A DNA stretch of 64,000 nt from Brevibacillus sp. DP1.3A. Its GTDB lineage: Bacteria; Bacillota; Bacilli; Brevibacillales; Brevibacillaceae. The notes beneath the pieces were generated by a model that did no database searches, was not told the DNA's origin, and was given only the letters and a program-made list of their open reading frames with translations. Position numbers and translations under genes: made by a program. Shown here piece after piece: positions 43,501 through 52,239 of this stretch (positions are counted from its first letter, which is position 1; the number at the start of each line of letters is the position of its first letter). The stretch spans positions 1,853,501 to 1,917,500 of the forward strand of contig NZ_CP085876.1 in NCBI RefSeq assembly GCF_013284245.2, given 5' to 3'.

Positions 43501-43693
43501 TATTGCAGATGATCTCCTGTATCAAATGTCAAAAGGCGAGAATCAAAAAGGAAGCATCGGCATCCAAAACATCCGCAGACGATTGGATACCATTCCTGGT
43601 GCTACCTTGAGTATCACCTCTGAAATGGGAAAAGGGACCAAAGTCGTCATGTATATACCTACTTCTGAGGGGATGCATGCTACAATAGCGTAG
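40535..43693 (+). CDS. Hybrid sensor with two kinase modules (7TM-DISM, HisKA, REC, LytS-type)
   Basis: A 1052-residue membrane sensor. Order: membrane helix (about 28-50); extracytoplasmic jelly-roll-like sensor (about 65-220, LDGEWEIYPGELLSP); seven-helix DISM-type region (about 225-430); HisKA with H468 in HTSHEMKTPLHG; HATPase with NAIKHT and DTGIGIS; receiver with D768 in LDVMMPG; then a second, LytS-like kinase core with H859 in IKPHFLYNAL and a second ATPase (ENAIRHG, DDGVGI, GIGIQNI-like). Two different phosphorylation mechanisms sit in one chain with a receiver between. The ligand is unknown. The response regulator at 38721 is the likely target. Start ATG 40535 after GAGGGGG. Confidence 0.93.
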   Translation: MVLLEQEDRTYSSSVGEGDTFLERRNFLMTAGIGLVFLLSIAVFIGIYIQTFPSRDMPMAKRGVLDLSSWDFQSQGMVNLDGEWEIYPGELLSPEDFRRGQHANVSYLVVPGTWKGDSVIDSIDRKGAATYRLHVKLPEDGQIYGLKTKSIRMSHRLFLNGNEEGASGHPAVVSEAHQPGNTPYTVFFSADDKDLEIVIQVANFMFFTGGIASSIQLGLDEDIAILNSTLLGTDIAFVVTLGIMAAYHLSFYFLRMRERTYLFSGSYMIVLGIYHMVFGEKMLLQLFSSIPFTVAYKAQDASLFASTILLALFFCSIDTRVLSRNWLVKLTAPIFLYILVILVLPYSFYTNLKGPLLIYVQIIHFFIMGRLIYLSGKSQRDSSDRKELLLFIGASISMSVSLIDGLLYAENIVPTDLAGKIGILYFITFINILLAVRFTNAYEKTEVLSHQLKISNQIKDEFLTHTSHEMKTPLHGIINITSHLLEDESQMLSSKQKQNLWLVKDTSIKLSMLVGDLLDVTRLKHGELRLHFSIVDIKVITQIVFDVLQFELLGKDVRLENQVPANIWVYADENRLRQIMYNLVHNAIKHTNVGSIKVTAGVVGGQVRISVEDTGIGISPIKHEAIFDYFEQVDQLLPQDGYTGMGVGLYINRKLVELMGGEIWVESSELGKGTRMTFTLETGHQQMVTQELAATAQERHREASEQIPLNILDDHQYTIMIVDDEASNIHTLLNILSKHRYNVISAFSAKEAMKKIKDHPQPDLVILDVMMPGVSGIELCQLLRTQYSILDLPILFASVRDTPQDIALGYRAGANDYVTKPFDAETLIARVQTLISMKTSIQEAIRNEHAFHQAQIKPHFLYNALSSVISFCYTDGEKAAYLITMLSQYLRYILDMDRTTLFVPLFREMELIHAYVEIEKARFGEGFDFVCHVDEGILDKEIPSLSIQPFVENAIRHGLFEKDEKGHVTLTIVDGGHYIKVMIEDDGVGIADDLLYQMSKGENQKGSIGIQNIRRRLDTIPGATLSITSEMGKGTKVVMYIPTSEGMHATIA

Positions 43694-43719
43694 TATAGAA
43701 GGAAAAGGAGGCGAGAACG

Positions 43720-44244
43720 TTGAGGCTTGCAGGAAAACAAGTGGTTTGCTTCGTTGAAAGTGAATTTGAGGATCTCGAGCTCTGGTATCCGGTGATGAGA
43801 CTGCGAGAGGAAGGCGCTACCGTCCATTTCGTTGGCCCGAAGGCGAATCAAGTCTACATAGGGAAGTACGGTGTACCGTGTGAGGCTGACAAAGCGATGG
43901 CAGAGGTCAATCCTGCCGACTATGCAGGTGTACTCGTTCCAGGAGGGTGGGCACCTGATAAGTTGCGCCGCTATCCGGAAGTGCTGTCGTTTGTGATTGC
44001 GATGCACGAGGCGAAAAAACCGATTGGCCATATTTGTCATGCGGGGTGGGTGCTTGCTTCCGCAAAAATTTTGCGTGGGGTAACCACGACATCGACGCCA
44101 GGCATTAAAGATGATATGGAGAATGCAGGCGCGATTTGGGTAGATGAAGAGGTCGTAGTAGACGGTCACATTGTTGGTTCACGTAGACCGCCTGATCTGC
44201 CTGCGTATGCCAAAGCGTTTGCTGATTTGCTGGCACAACAATAA
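43720..44244 (+). CDS. DJ-1/PfpI-family protein
   Basis: A 174-residue class I glutamine amidotransferase-like protein. The nucleophile elbow is HICHAGW with C106, preceded by VLVPGGWAPD and an N-terminal ESEFEDLELWYP with the conserved Glu. This is the intracellular protease/glyoxalase III/deglycase-like PfpI branch used in stress protection. TTG 43720 follows AAAGGAGG, 26 bp after the hybrid kinase gene, so co-transcription is likely, but a functional link to the kinase is not evident. Confidence 0.92.
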   Translation: MRLAGKQVVCFVESEFEDLELWYPVMRLREEGATVHFVGPKANQVYIGKYGVPCEADKAMAEVNPADYAGVLVPGGWAPDKLRRYPEVLSFVIAMHEAKKPIGHICHAGWVLASAKILRGVTTTSTPGIKDDMENAGAIWVDEEVVVDGHIVGSRRPPDLPAYAKAFADLLAQQ

Positions 44245-44259
44245 TAAAAGAAGGAATAA

Positions 44260-44296
44260 AGGGCTTGCTCGAAATACTGAGTAAGCCCCTTTTTTG
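44260..44296. terminator. Terminator between the PfpI gene and the second ger operon
   Basis: GGGCTTGCTC and GAGTAAGCCC arms followed by TTTTTT on the plus strand; the minus strand is also T-rich after the stem. Confidence 0.88.
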
Positions 44297-44314
44297 ACGT
44301 TGATAGAAGTTTTG

Positions 44315-44467
44315 TTACGAATTGGAGTCATTCCGTTTCTTCCAGGGAGGATCGCCTATCTCGTGAATTTTGTTATTGATTTTAAAAAAAAGAAAGGGAA
44401 TCAAAAACGCCAAGACCGTCCCTGTGAAGGTCAAATACGGAGGGACTACGCCTAAAAATTTGAACAT
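44315..44467 (-). CDS. Small single-helix membrane protein at the end of the second ger operon
   Basis: A 50-residue protein with one strong membrane helix (PYLTFTGTVLAFLIPFLFF, about 9-28) and a charged C-terminus. ATG 44467 lies just after the gerC stop at 44472 and follows AGGTGAT inside the end of gerC, so it is translationally coupled. Some germination operons carry a fourth small D gene, normally with two helices; this one has one. Role as a receptor accessory subunit is inferred from position. Confidence 0.7.
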   Translation of the reverse strand: MFKFLGVVPPYLTFTGTVLAFLIPFLFFKINNKIHEIGDPPWKKRNDSNS

Positions 44468-44471
44468 GGGA

Positions 44472-45704
44472 TCACCTGTTGTTTTGGCGTTCGGTACGGT
44501 TGATTGCACCGATATTGCGTAAATAGACCTTTGCTTGAACCGTTATCTCACTTTTTTCATACAGACGCTGCCCTTTTTCCCAATCCTGCCGAATCTTTTT
44601 CCATAGCGAAAAATGATGCTGCTTCAGATAACTGCCAAGCTTGATGACATCCACTTTCATCTGCTTATGGACCTTCCTGATGGTGTCATTGCTCATTCGC
44701 TCGATTTCTTCGGCAAACACTTGTTCAAGCTTCTCCATTGCCGTGCTATTTAAGGAATCCATTATGGCGTAAGACTCGGCCAATGTGCCTTCACATTCGA
44801 TTCTTATCGTGAATTTCATGTGCTGCTGATCGCGTAAATCTTCTTCAATGCTATGCTTGATTCCTTGGATGTTCATCGAGACAAGGTTGTTTTTTAACTT
44901 GCCTTTTACCATCCCTCCGCTAACTTTTCCCGTGAGAAAATTCAGTCCCTCCGTCTCTTCTTCCCCGAGAAAACCTATCATCTGATTGTCATGGGTAAAA
45001 ACAGCGGCGCCTGCTAATTTTACCTCCTGCTCATCGGGTCTGATGCGTGGAACCACAAAACTGTACGGACTGAGAAGTTCCTCGTGGACATCTCCCAATC
45101 GGACCTCTGGAAGCATGCGGGAATTTTTATTGACGTTTTCTCCAATCGAATTGACGTAAATAGTGGGTAGCTTCTCTGTTTTCGGTTTGACTTCCAGTAC
45201 TTCTTTGGCAGGACCATTTGAGATAAACACCTTGCTACTTCGTCTGGAATCCGGATCACGCAGATAGAAATCGAGTGCTCTGGCAAAACCGTTTTTCGTA
45301 CGGGCGACGTCTTCGGAGACGATCAGGATTTTCATATGCTGATAAAACGGAGTTCTGCTGGTCCGGGTAGCCAATTCGCGGGAAATCTCGAAAAGAGAAT
45401 TCCCCTCGGATATGAGGTTGTGGTAAGCCTCATTGGCTGTGTTTTGACCACCGCCGCTTCCTTGACTGCCGGAGATCAATCCGCCGGGGACGACGAATTG
45501 ATGTGTGACGAGAAAGCGTTCTTTTACTTGAGGTTTGTCTGGAGCCTCTTGTTTGGCTTGCTGCTCGGCTTCTTTCGTACGAGGTTTATCAATCGCTACG
45601 CCTACCACAAATCCTCGTTCCTCAATCTGAACCTGATCCCAGCAGCCAGCCAGCAGTGTGGAAAGAAGCAAGCAGATGCTACAGACAATGAGTCGTCTAT
45701 TCAT
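44472..45704 (-). CDS. Spore germination receptor C subunit, second operon
   Basis: A 410-residue Ger(x)C lipoprotein: signal peptide with LAGC (C21), followed by the canonical WDQVQIEERGFVVGVAID opening and the long C domain ending in VQAKVYLRNIG. An insertion rich in Gln/Gly near residues 75-95 (SGSQGSGGGQN) widens the first domain. ATG 45704 has GAGGTG upstream; a GTG at 45716 lacks one. It overlaps gerB by 8 bp. Confidence 0.93.
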   Translation of the reverse strand: MNRRLIVCSICLLLSTLLAGCWDQVQIEERGFVVGVAIDKPRTKEAEQQAKQEAPDKPQVKERFLVTHQFVVPGGLISGSQGSGGGQNTANEAYHNLISEGNSLFEISRELATRTSRTPFYQHMKILIVSEDVARTKNGFARALDFYLRDPDSRRSSKVFISNGPAKEVLEVKPKTEKLPTIYVNSIGENVNKNSRMLPEVRLGDVHEELLSPYSFVVPRIRPDEQEVKLAGAAVFTHDNQMIGFLGEEETEGLNFLTGKVSGGMVKGKLKNNLVSMNIQGIKHSIEEDLRDQQHMKFTIRIECEGTLAESYAIMDSLNSTAMEKLEQVFAEEIERMSNDTIRKVHKQMKVDVIKLGSYLKQHHFSLWKKIRQDWEKGQRLYEKSEITVQAKVYLRNIGAINRTERQNNR

Positions 45705-46803
45705 TGCTTTTGACACCTCGCAAAACGGCGATTACGAGCAGCAATATGGGACATAAATAGACGACAGCGATCCCGAAATAGGTGACACTGTCAGCGAATG
45801 TAAAGAAGTCGACCAAGTTTTGTGGAAGCATCGCGACAAAATAAATGACGGGAGAGAGGATCAGGACCCACACGGTTTTGTGCACTTTAAAAAACATAGA
45901 CGACAAGTTCAGCACCGTAATATCGAGCCACATTGCACAAGTGTTGAAGATCGTCATGATCCAGATGGTAAAGAAGATGGATTCCACCCGTTCAAAAAAG
46001 CCCCCAGGGATTTCTACCTCTTTTGCCAGCTCAATGGTTGGATAGGTCAAATTCGTTGCAACGTCAGCAGAGAATACACCGATGATGAACATGTAGATGG
46101 TCATGTAGAGCAGAATAGGGATCGAAAGACCTAACGTAACAGCCCGTGTACCTTCTTGGGGATTTTTCATCAACATGGCATAGAAAAGAATGATTTCAAA
46201 GCCGGAATAAGACAGCCCGACATCTTTGGAACCTGCCAAGAGAGAGCGCCAGTCCGAAGAGAAGAAGGGACGTATATTTTCGACCTCAAATAACTGAGTC
46301 GTAAAAAGCAAGACAATGAACATGACGACAAGAACCACAGGCAAAAACAGCAAGTTGAGCCGCAGCATGGCAATACGTGATCCAACGACGGAATATTGAA
46401 CGATCAAGAGAAAGGAGAGCGTGATCATTTCCACCGGGGTATTGTAGAACAGGTACTGCTTGGCGATGTTTCCGATTGCCCTGATTTCAAACGAGACAAA
46501 TAGCATCGTGTAAATACAGACGAGAAAGGTCAAGATGTAGGCGATCGGTTTGCTCGCAATGATGGAGCTGTATTCAAAGAAGGTTTTTCTCGGAAACCGA
46601 GCCGCCAGCTTGGCGAGCAGCCAGCCAATCAGACACGCACAAAGACCGCTGATCACGACGGAAATCCATCCATCGAATGCTCCGGTCGCCTTGGCTAAGG
46701 AGCGGGGAAAAGTCAGGATGCCGACGCCGATTGTGACTGAGGCAATGTTAATCCCCATATGATTTTTGCTGATCATTTTCTCCGCCAAGGTTTGTGCACT
46801 CAC
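45697..46803 (-). CDS. Spore germination receptor B subunit, second operon
   Basis: A 368-residue ten-helix GerB-type permease, with helix 1 containing NIASVTIGVGILTFPRSLA, closer to the typical amino acid-permease pattern than the first operon's B protein. GTG 46803 directly abuts the gerA stop and has GGAGGG upstream. The two B proteins differ clearly, so the two receptors should answer different germinants (inference). Confidence 0.93.
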   Translation of the reverse strand: MSAQTLAEKMISKNHMGINIASVTIGVGILTFPRSLAKATGAFDGWISVVISGLCACLIGWLLAKLAARFPRKTFFEYSSIIASKPIAYILTFLVCIYTMLFVSFEIRAIGNIAKQYLFYNTPVEMITLSFLLIVQYSVVGSRIAMLRLNLLFLPVVLVVMFIVLLFTTQLFEVENIRPFFSSDWRSLLAGSKDVGLSYSGFEIILFYAMLMKNPQEGTRAVTLGLSIPILLYMTIYMFIIGVFSADVATNLTYPTIELAKEVEIPGGFFERVESIFFTIWIMTIFNTCAMWLDITVLNLSSMFFKVHKTVWVLILSPVIYFVAMLPQNLVDFFTFADSVTYFGIAVVYLCPILLLVIAVLRGVKSNE

Positions 46804-48378
46804 TTACGACCCTCCTGTATTCATTCGGTTTTCATCTTTTGTGTGAAGGGCATCTGGTCGGGTTTTCAAAAAGGTAACAGGTGCGCGCAAAATCAAATCC
46901 TTCCAGTCTCGCGGCATATGTGGAGCAAGAGGCGCCAAATAAGGGTACCCGATGCTGGTCAGATTGGATAAATGAATCATGATGGCAATCAAGCTTAACA
47001 CCACGCCATATATACCAAAAATGGCTGCCATAAGCATGGCGAAAAAACGAATCATTCGAAAGGCGATGGCAAGGTGATAAGAAGGGATGGCAAAAGAAGC
47101 GATGGCAGTGAGGGCGACGACGATAACCATGACAGGACTGACGATGCCCGCAGAAACCGCTGCGTCACCGATGACGAGACCCCCGACAATTCCGATGGTT
47201 TGGCCGATCGATTTCGGTAAGCGTATTCCGGCTTCCTGCAACAGCTCCATCGTTGTCACCATCATGATCGCTTCTACGAAGGCCGGAAACGGAACCCCAT
47301 CACGTGTGGCTGCAATCGAGAAGGCGAGATCAGACGGGATCAAGCCAGGGTGAAAGGTGACGAGAGCGATATAGAAAGCGGGCGAATAGACGGCCAGAAA
47401 GGCTGCCAAATACCGCAACAGTCTAGCTAATGAACCGACAATCCAACGCTCGTAGTAATCCTCTGGTGAATGCAGGAGCAAGCCAATCGTCACAGGCAAA
47501 ATGAGCACCATGGGAGTGCTGTCCACCAATATCGCAATGCGGCCTTGAAACAATGCTCCACTGACTTTGTCGGGACGCTCCGTATTATGAATCTGCGGAA
47601 AAGGCGACAGAAAATCATCTTCAATCCATTGCTCGATAAAACCGGACTCTTCTATCTCGTCAACATCGATCGTAGAGATTCGCCGTCTCACTTCATCCAG
47701 TAGTTCTGGATCAACGATGTTTTCAATGTAGGCGATGATCACATCTGTTCGGCTGCGTCTGCCTATGATGGACCCTTCAAAGCGCAAGTTCGGGTCTTTG
47801 ATACGTCTGCGTATATGAACGGTGTTGTCTCGGATACTCTCCGTAAAGCCGTCCCGCGGACCTCGCACCAAGCCTTCGGAGACCGGCTCTTCAATGGAGC
47901 GAGTTTTCCATCCCTTGCTGTCGACAATAATGACTTCGGTCGATCCATCTACAAAAATGGCTGTGTCCCCGGAAAGAATGCCTTCGAGTATTTTTGTCAA
48001 ATCTGTTGCTTTCGATATTTCAACGACAGAAAGGACTTCCTCATATAGCATCTGGACAATCTCATCTGGTTCAGTCGGTACTACTTTGGAAGCAGTCGAG
48101 ATCATCAACTGGATTTGTCCGAGGACTTGCGTATCCAGCATATCGCAGTTCGCCAATCCATCAATCGCAATAACGGCACAGGAATGTTTAGTGTTGCCGA
48201 TCGTAAAGGAACGAATTAATAAATCGTGTGGGCTGCCCAGCACGGTCTTGAACGTCTCCATATTTTGCTGCAAACTGGTCGATAGCGTAAGCGTAGGATC
48301 ATTTCGCTGCTGCAAACGCTGTGCGATAAGAGAGGGAGTTTTCTTTTGGCGACGCTGGGACAAAAATCTGCGCATCAT
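46804..48378 (-). CDS. GerA-family spore germination receptor, A subunit, second operon
   Basis: A 524-residue A subunit with a longer N-terminal soluble region than the first operon's copy. Landmarks are IDGLANCDMLDTQVLGQ, the membrane-proximal VDSTPMVLILPVTIGLL, VPFPAFVEAIMMVTTMELLQEAG and GQTIGIVGGLVIGDAAVSAG. It is the first gene of a four-gene minus-strand operon. Its start region has the ribosome site GGGAGGAAC. A clear forespore promoter could not be identified. Confidence 0.94.
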   Translation of the reverse strand: MMRRFLSQRRQKKTPSLIAQRLQQRNDPTLTLSTSLQQNMETFKTVLGSPHDLLIRSFTIGNTKHSCAVIAIDGLANCDMLDTQVLGQIQLMISTASKVVPTEPDEIVQMLYEEVLSVVEISKATDLTKILEGILSGDTAIFVDGSTEVIIVDSKGWKTRSIEEPVSEGLVRGPRDGFTESIRDNTVHIRRRIKDPNLRFEGSIIGRRSRTDVIIAYIENIVDPELLDEVRRRISTIDVDEIEESGFIEQWIEDDFLSPFPQIHNTERPDKVSGALFQGRIAILVDSTPMVLILPVTIGLLLHSPEDYYERWIVGSLARLLRYLAAFLAVYSPAFYIALVTFHPGLIPSDLAFSIAATRDGVPFPAFVEAIMMVTTMELLQEAGIRLPKSIGQTIGIVGGLVIGDAAVSAGIVSPVMVIVVALTAIASFAIPSYHLAIAFRMIRFFAMLMAAIFGIYGVVLSLIAIMIHLSNLTSIGYPYLAPLAPHMPRDWKDLILRAPVTFLKTRPDALHTKDENRMNTGGS

Positions 48379-48489
48379 TTGAAGTTCCTCCCGTTCAGAA
48401 TGCGAATATCATGTTAGTGCGATTTTTTCCAGATGAGAGGAAAATTATGCGGAAGAATAGGCGAATGCTAAATCTTTCATAGTTTTGAA

Positions 48490-48518
48490 TTGAACTCATC
48501 TGTGACCTATGTTACATT
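48490..48518 (+). promoter_or_regulatory. Promoter of the dynamin gene pair
   Basis: TTGAAC (48490-48495), 17 bp, TACATT (48513-48518), about 70 bp before the first gene. Confidence 0.55.
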
Positions 48519-48587
48519 CGGCATGGTAGAATAGAGTGTAGTAAAAAGGAAGTTCATGAACAGGTATTAGTAGAGAGAGTAGGAAAG

Positions 48588-50258
48588 ATGGAGAAGGGTG
48601 GAATAGAAGTGCTTGACAGTCAAGTATTGATCCGGGAAACGGACTTTTCCCGACTGGCACATATATGGGAAGAACTCGCGGAAGTAATGAAATCGCAGGG
48701 AGACGAAACCACGTCACACAAGCTCATTCAACTGGCCGCGAAAACAAAGCGCGCTGAGTTGAATATTGCGTTTTGCGGACATTTTTCCGCTGGAAAATCA
48801 ACGATGATTAACACGCTTCTGGGTGTCAATTTGCTGCCGTCCAATCCGATTCCGACTAGTGCGAATGTCGTCAAGATTCGCGGCGGAGAAAAAGCGGCTC
48901 GCGTCTTCACCATGAACAACGGAGTCCTTACATTTGATCCAGATACGGAGATGGAGAAGCTCAAGCAGTTTGCTGTTGACGGAGATACGGTAGAATCCGT
49001 AGAGGTTTCCTATCCGGGAACATTCCTTGACGAATACGCCAGCTTGCTCGATACCCCGGGCATTGACTCCACGGATGCGGCACACAAAATCGCTACAGAA
49101 TCTGCGCTGCATTTGGCTGACGTCGTCATTTACATGATGGATTATAACCATGTTCAAGCCGAAGAGAACTTCAACTTTACGAAGACGTTGAAGGACCGTG
49201 GCAAGCCAGTCTATCTGGTTGTGAACATGATTGATAAACATATTGATTTCGAATTGGATTTTGATAGCTATAAGGAAAGTGTCGAGGAGGCATTCGCGAC
49301 CTGGAACATTCATCCGGATGGTATTTTTTACACGTCTCTTGCGGAGCCAGATCATCCTGAGAACATGTATGCGGAATTTAAGGGCATGCTTGCACAGTTG
49401 ATCGCTGATCGTGAAAAGCTGGTTGACACGAGCGTTCGCAGTGCTGCCGAGCATTTGATTGACGAACACATCCAAGTAGTAAGAACAAGCCAGGCAGATC
49501 AACGCCAGCAGTGGGAAGCCCAGCTGGATGGTCTGGAAGTAGAAGGCATCGACAGTCGTAATGCAGCGGCTGTGCAGAAAGCGCTTGAGCAGGAGGAAGC
49601 CACAGCAACGGCTCTAGAGCAGCGTGCTGAGGATGCCCGAATGCAGATGGAAAAAGAGCTGAGTGTACTTTTGGACAACGCTCGTTTGACTTATTTCAGC
49701 ACGAACGAAGCAGCACGAAGCTATTTGGAGAGCCGCAAGCCGGGCTTCAAGGTGGGATTGTTGTTTGCAGGCAAGAAGACAGAGGAAGAACGCGCACGTC
49801 GCGAAGAAGCCCTTCTCGTCGAGTTCCGCGAAAAAGTGGCGGGAAATCTCGACTTCCATTTCAAAGAATGGCTCGGCAAGCAGCCGCAAGTGTTTGATTT
49901 GCGGAGCGAAGAATATCACGCCAGCGTTCACGCGACCAAGATCGAGATTACGGGCGAGTTCCTGAGCAAGCACATCAAAGAGGGTGCGGCTTCGAGTGAG
50001 TACGTCCTGAACTACTGTGCGGATATTTCCAGCGGGATGAAGCTGGAGTACAGACGCGTGGGCCTGTCCTTCATTGCACAAGTGGTTGAGATGATCAAAG
50101 AGCAGGTGCGTGTAGAAAGTGCAGCTCAAGGTGAGCGCCTTGGCGTATTGCGTGAAATGGCAGCGCTGCATCAAACGCTGACAGGACTGGCAGCGAGAGA
50201 AGAAGAAACCAAGGGTCGTCTGTTGGCGATTATGCGTGGAGGAGAACAAGTAGCATGA
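48588..50258 (+). CDS. Dynamin-like GTPase, equivalent to the N-terminal half of DynA
   Basis: A 556-residue bacterial dynamin. G1 is GHFSAGKST (64-72, K70), G2 the Thr in PIPTSANVVKI, G3 LDTPGIDST, G4 NMID. A long helical stalk follows from about residue 270, with a hydrophobic-basic patch (KPGFKVGLLFAGKK) that may act as the lipid-binding paddle. In B. subtilis DynA two such proteins are fused in one 1193-residue chain; here the gene ends with an ATGA overlap onto a second dynamin gene. DynA tethers and fuses membranes and protects against phage and pore-forming stress. An alternative GTG start at 48609 after AAGGGTGG cannot be excluded. Confidence 0.92.
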   Translation: MEKGGIEVLDSQVLIRETDFSRLAHIWEELAEVMKSQGDETTSHKLIQLAAKTKRAELNIAFCGHFSAGKSTMINTLLGVNLLPSNPIPTSANVVKIRGGEKAARVFTMNNGVLTFDPDTEMEKLKQFAVDGDTVESVEVSYPGTFLDEYASLLDTPGIDSTDAAHKIATESALHLADVVIYMMDYNHVQAEENFNFTKTLKDRGKPVYLVVNMIDKHIDFELDFDSYKESVEEAFATWNIHPDGIFYTSLAEPDHPENMYAEFKGMLAQLIADREKLVDTSVRSAAEHLIDEHIQVVRTSQADQRQQWEAQLDGLEVEGIDSRNAAAVQKALEQEEATATALEQRAEDARMQMEKELSVLLDNARLTYFSTNEAARSYLESRKPGFKVGLLFAGKKTEEERARREEALLVEFREKVAGNLDFHFKEWLGKQPQVFDLRSEEYHASVHATKIEITGEFLSKHIKEGAASSEYVLNYCADISSGMKLEYRRVGLSFIAQVVEMIKEQVRVESAAQGERLGVLREMAALHQTLTGLAAREEETKGRLLAIMRGGEQVA

Positions 50259-52222
50259 ATCAACTACGAGACAAACTAATTGCGGCAGCAGAGCGTCTGC
50301 GACGCGCAAGTGAAGAAGTCGTTTCCGTACCAGGGATGCAAGCACAGGCACAGGCGATGCTGGATCGAGCAGATCGCCTGACTGCCAATCGTTTTACCGT
50401 TGCACTGTTTGGTGCTTTTAGCGCAGGAAAATCCTCGTTTGCCAACGCCTTGATGGGCGATCTCGTGCTGCCTGTATCGCCGAATCCGACGACAGCGGCG
50501 ATCAACAAAATTATGCCGCCTACGGATGAACACCCGCATGGAACTGTGCGTGTCGTCTTGAAGGAGCGCGAAGCAATCGAGCAGGATGTTATCCGTTCAC
50601 TCGCTGTGTTTGGACTGATTGCATCTGATCTGGATGGGGCATTGGCTGAGCTGGGCAAGATCGACGTCGCACAAATCCCGCCTACGGCAAAGCCTCACTA
50701 CACCTTTTTGAAAGCTGTTACAAAAGGATTGCCAGAAATGACTACTCATTTGGGTGGAGAACTGCTGGTGGATATGCAGGCGTTCAAAGGCTTTGTAGCC
50801 AAGGAAGAAAAAGCTTGTTTTGCGGAATACATCGAGCTGTTCTATTCCTGCCCACTGACTGACCAGGGCATCGTACTTGTCGATACGCCTGGTGCGGATT
50901 CCATCAACGCACGACACACAGGTGTGGCGTTTGAATACATGAAAAACGCGGATGCGGTCCTGTTCGTGACGTATTACAACCACGCCTTTGCACAGGCTGA
51001 CCGTGAATTTTTGCTGCAAATGGGGCGCGTCAAGGATACGTTTGAAATGGACAAAATGTTCTTTATTGTCAATGCTTGTGACCTCGCAGCAAACGATGAG
51101 GAATTGCAGGGTGTCCTTACCCACGTAGAGAAAAACCTCCTCTCGTGCGGCATTCGCCTCCCACGTATTTATCCAGTGTCCAGCCAGACTGCTCTGTTGG
51201 CACGGATGCATGAAAAAGGCAAGCTGGCAGCTTCTGCGGAGAAAGTATACCGCCAGCGCACGAATACGGCTGAAGGCGAGCCGCTGATGCCAGCAGATGA
51301 AGCATTCAAATTCTCGGGAATGGCTTCGTTTGAAGCAGAGTTCCTCCGTTTTACGATTGAAGAGCTGACGCAAATTGCTGTGAATGCTGCAATCGGTGAA
51401 ATCCGTCGCGCCCATGATACCATGACAGAATTCATGCGTATGGCACAGTCCGGGGAAGACGAGCGTCAATTGCGCAAAGAAGCAGCAAGCACAGCCAAGA
51501 CACAGGCTCTGGCAGCTGTTGAAGCACTGTCTACCGCTTCGTTCGAGCGCGACTTGGCAAAAGAGCGCGAGGAGCTGCTCTACTACGTTCGCCAGCGCTT
51601 GTTCTTCCGTTTCAATGAACTGTTCAATTTCGCTTTTAACCCGGCTGTCATTAAGGACGATGGACGCAACATGAAGCAAGCCCTGCAAGGATGCTTGACT
51701 GATCTTCTGCGTTCGATCAGCTACGACTTGGCGCAGGAGCTGAGAGCGACTACCCTTCGCTTGGAGAAATTCACGAACAAGCAGGGGACAGCACTTATTG
51801 CGGCGTGGCAAAAGGATGCACAAGGCTACGCTGCAGGGTTGACATTGGCGCCTTATCAGCAGCGGCAGGTGGAAACACTGTCCTTTGCTAACGAACTGCC
51901 AGTAGCCGAATCTGCATTTGCATCTGCGATTTCCTTGTTCAAAAACACCAAAGACTTTTTCGAGCAGGATGGCAAAGGGAAAATGCGTGAAGAACTGGAA
52001 AAGCGCATGCAAGAACCAGTGAGCGGGTATGTAGAAATCGGAAACAAGCAGTTGGATGAGCAGTTTTCTACGCTGTTCCAAGAGCTGGCGACAAGTGAGC
52101 GCAATCGCGTCATCGACCAGATCAACGAGTACTTCACAGGCCTGTTTGCGGCTCTTGAGATGAACATCGATCTCGACGAGCTGGCGGCAAAAGTGAGTCG
52201 TGTGGCGGCTGAGTTGGAGTAA
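50255..52222 (+). CDS. Dynamin-like GTPase, equivalent to the C-terminal half of DynA
   Basis: A 655-residue dynamin with G1 GAFSAGKSS (53-61, K59), switch Thr in SPNPTTAAINKI, G3 VDTPGADS and a G4 region VNACDLA, followed by a long helical stalk ending in a coiled C-terminus. Between G1 and G3 an insertion of about 80 residues (about 105-185) is larger than in the first protein. Its start overlaps the stop of 48588-50258. The two products together (1211 residues) match the length and order of fused DynA, so they probably form a heteromeric complex (inference). Confidence 0.92.
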   Translation: MNQLRDKLIAAAERLRRASEEVVSVPGMQAQAQAMLDRADRLTANRFTVALFGAFSAGKSSFANALMGDLVLPVSPNPTTAAINKIMPPTDEHPHGTVRVVLKEREAIEQDVIRSLAVFGLIASDLDGALAELGKIDVAQIPPTAKPHYTFLKAVTKGLPEMTTHLGGELLVDMQAFKGFVAKEEKACFAEYIELFYSCPLTDQGIVLVDTPGADSINARHTGVAFEYMKNADAVLFVTYYNHAFAQADREFLLQMGRVKDTFEMDKMFFIVNACDLAANDEELQGVLTHVEKNLLSCGIRLPRIYPVSSQTALLARMHEKGKLAASAEKVYRQRTNTAEGEPLMPADEAFKFSGMASFEAEFLRFTIEELTQIAVNAAIGEIRRAHDTMTEFMRMAQSGEDERQLRKEAASTAKTQALAAVEALSTASFERDLAKEREELLYYVRQRLFFRFNELFNFAFNPAVIKDDGRNMKQALQGCLTDLLRSISYDLAQELRATTLRLEKFTNKQGTALIAAWQKDAQGYAAGLTLAPYQQRQVETLSFANELPVAESAFASAISLFKNTKDFFEQDGKGKMREELEKRMQEPVSGYVEIGNKQLDEQFSTLFQELATSERNRVIDQINEYFTGLFAALEMNIDLDELAAKVSRVAAELE

Positions 52223-52239
52223 TAGATTTACTTACAAGT

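Noticed and set aside
50597..52081. Long minus-strand open frame of 494 codons
   Set aside because: It is antisense to the second dynamin gene, has no ribosome site, and its translation is Cys/His/Phe-rich with no domain; it is an artefact of codon use in the real gene.
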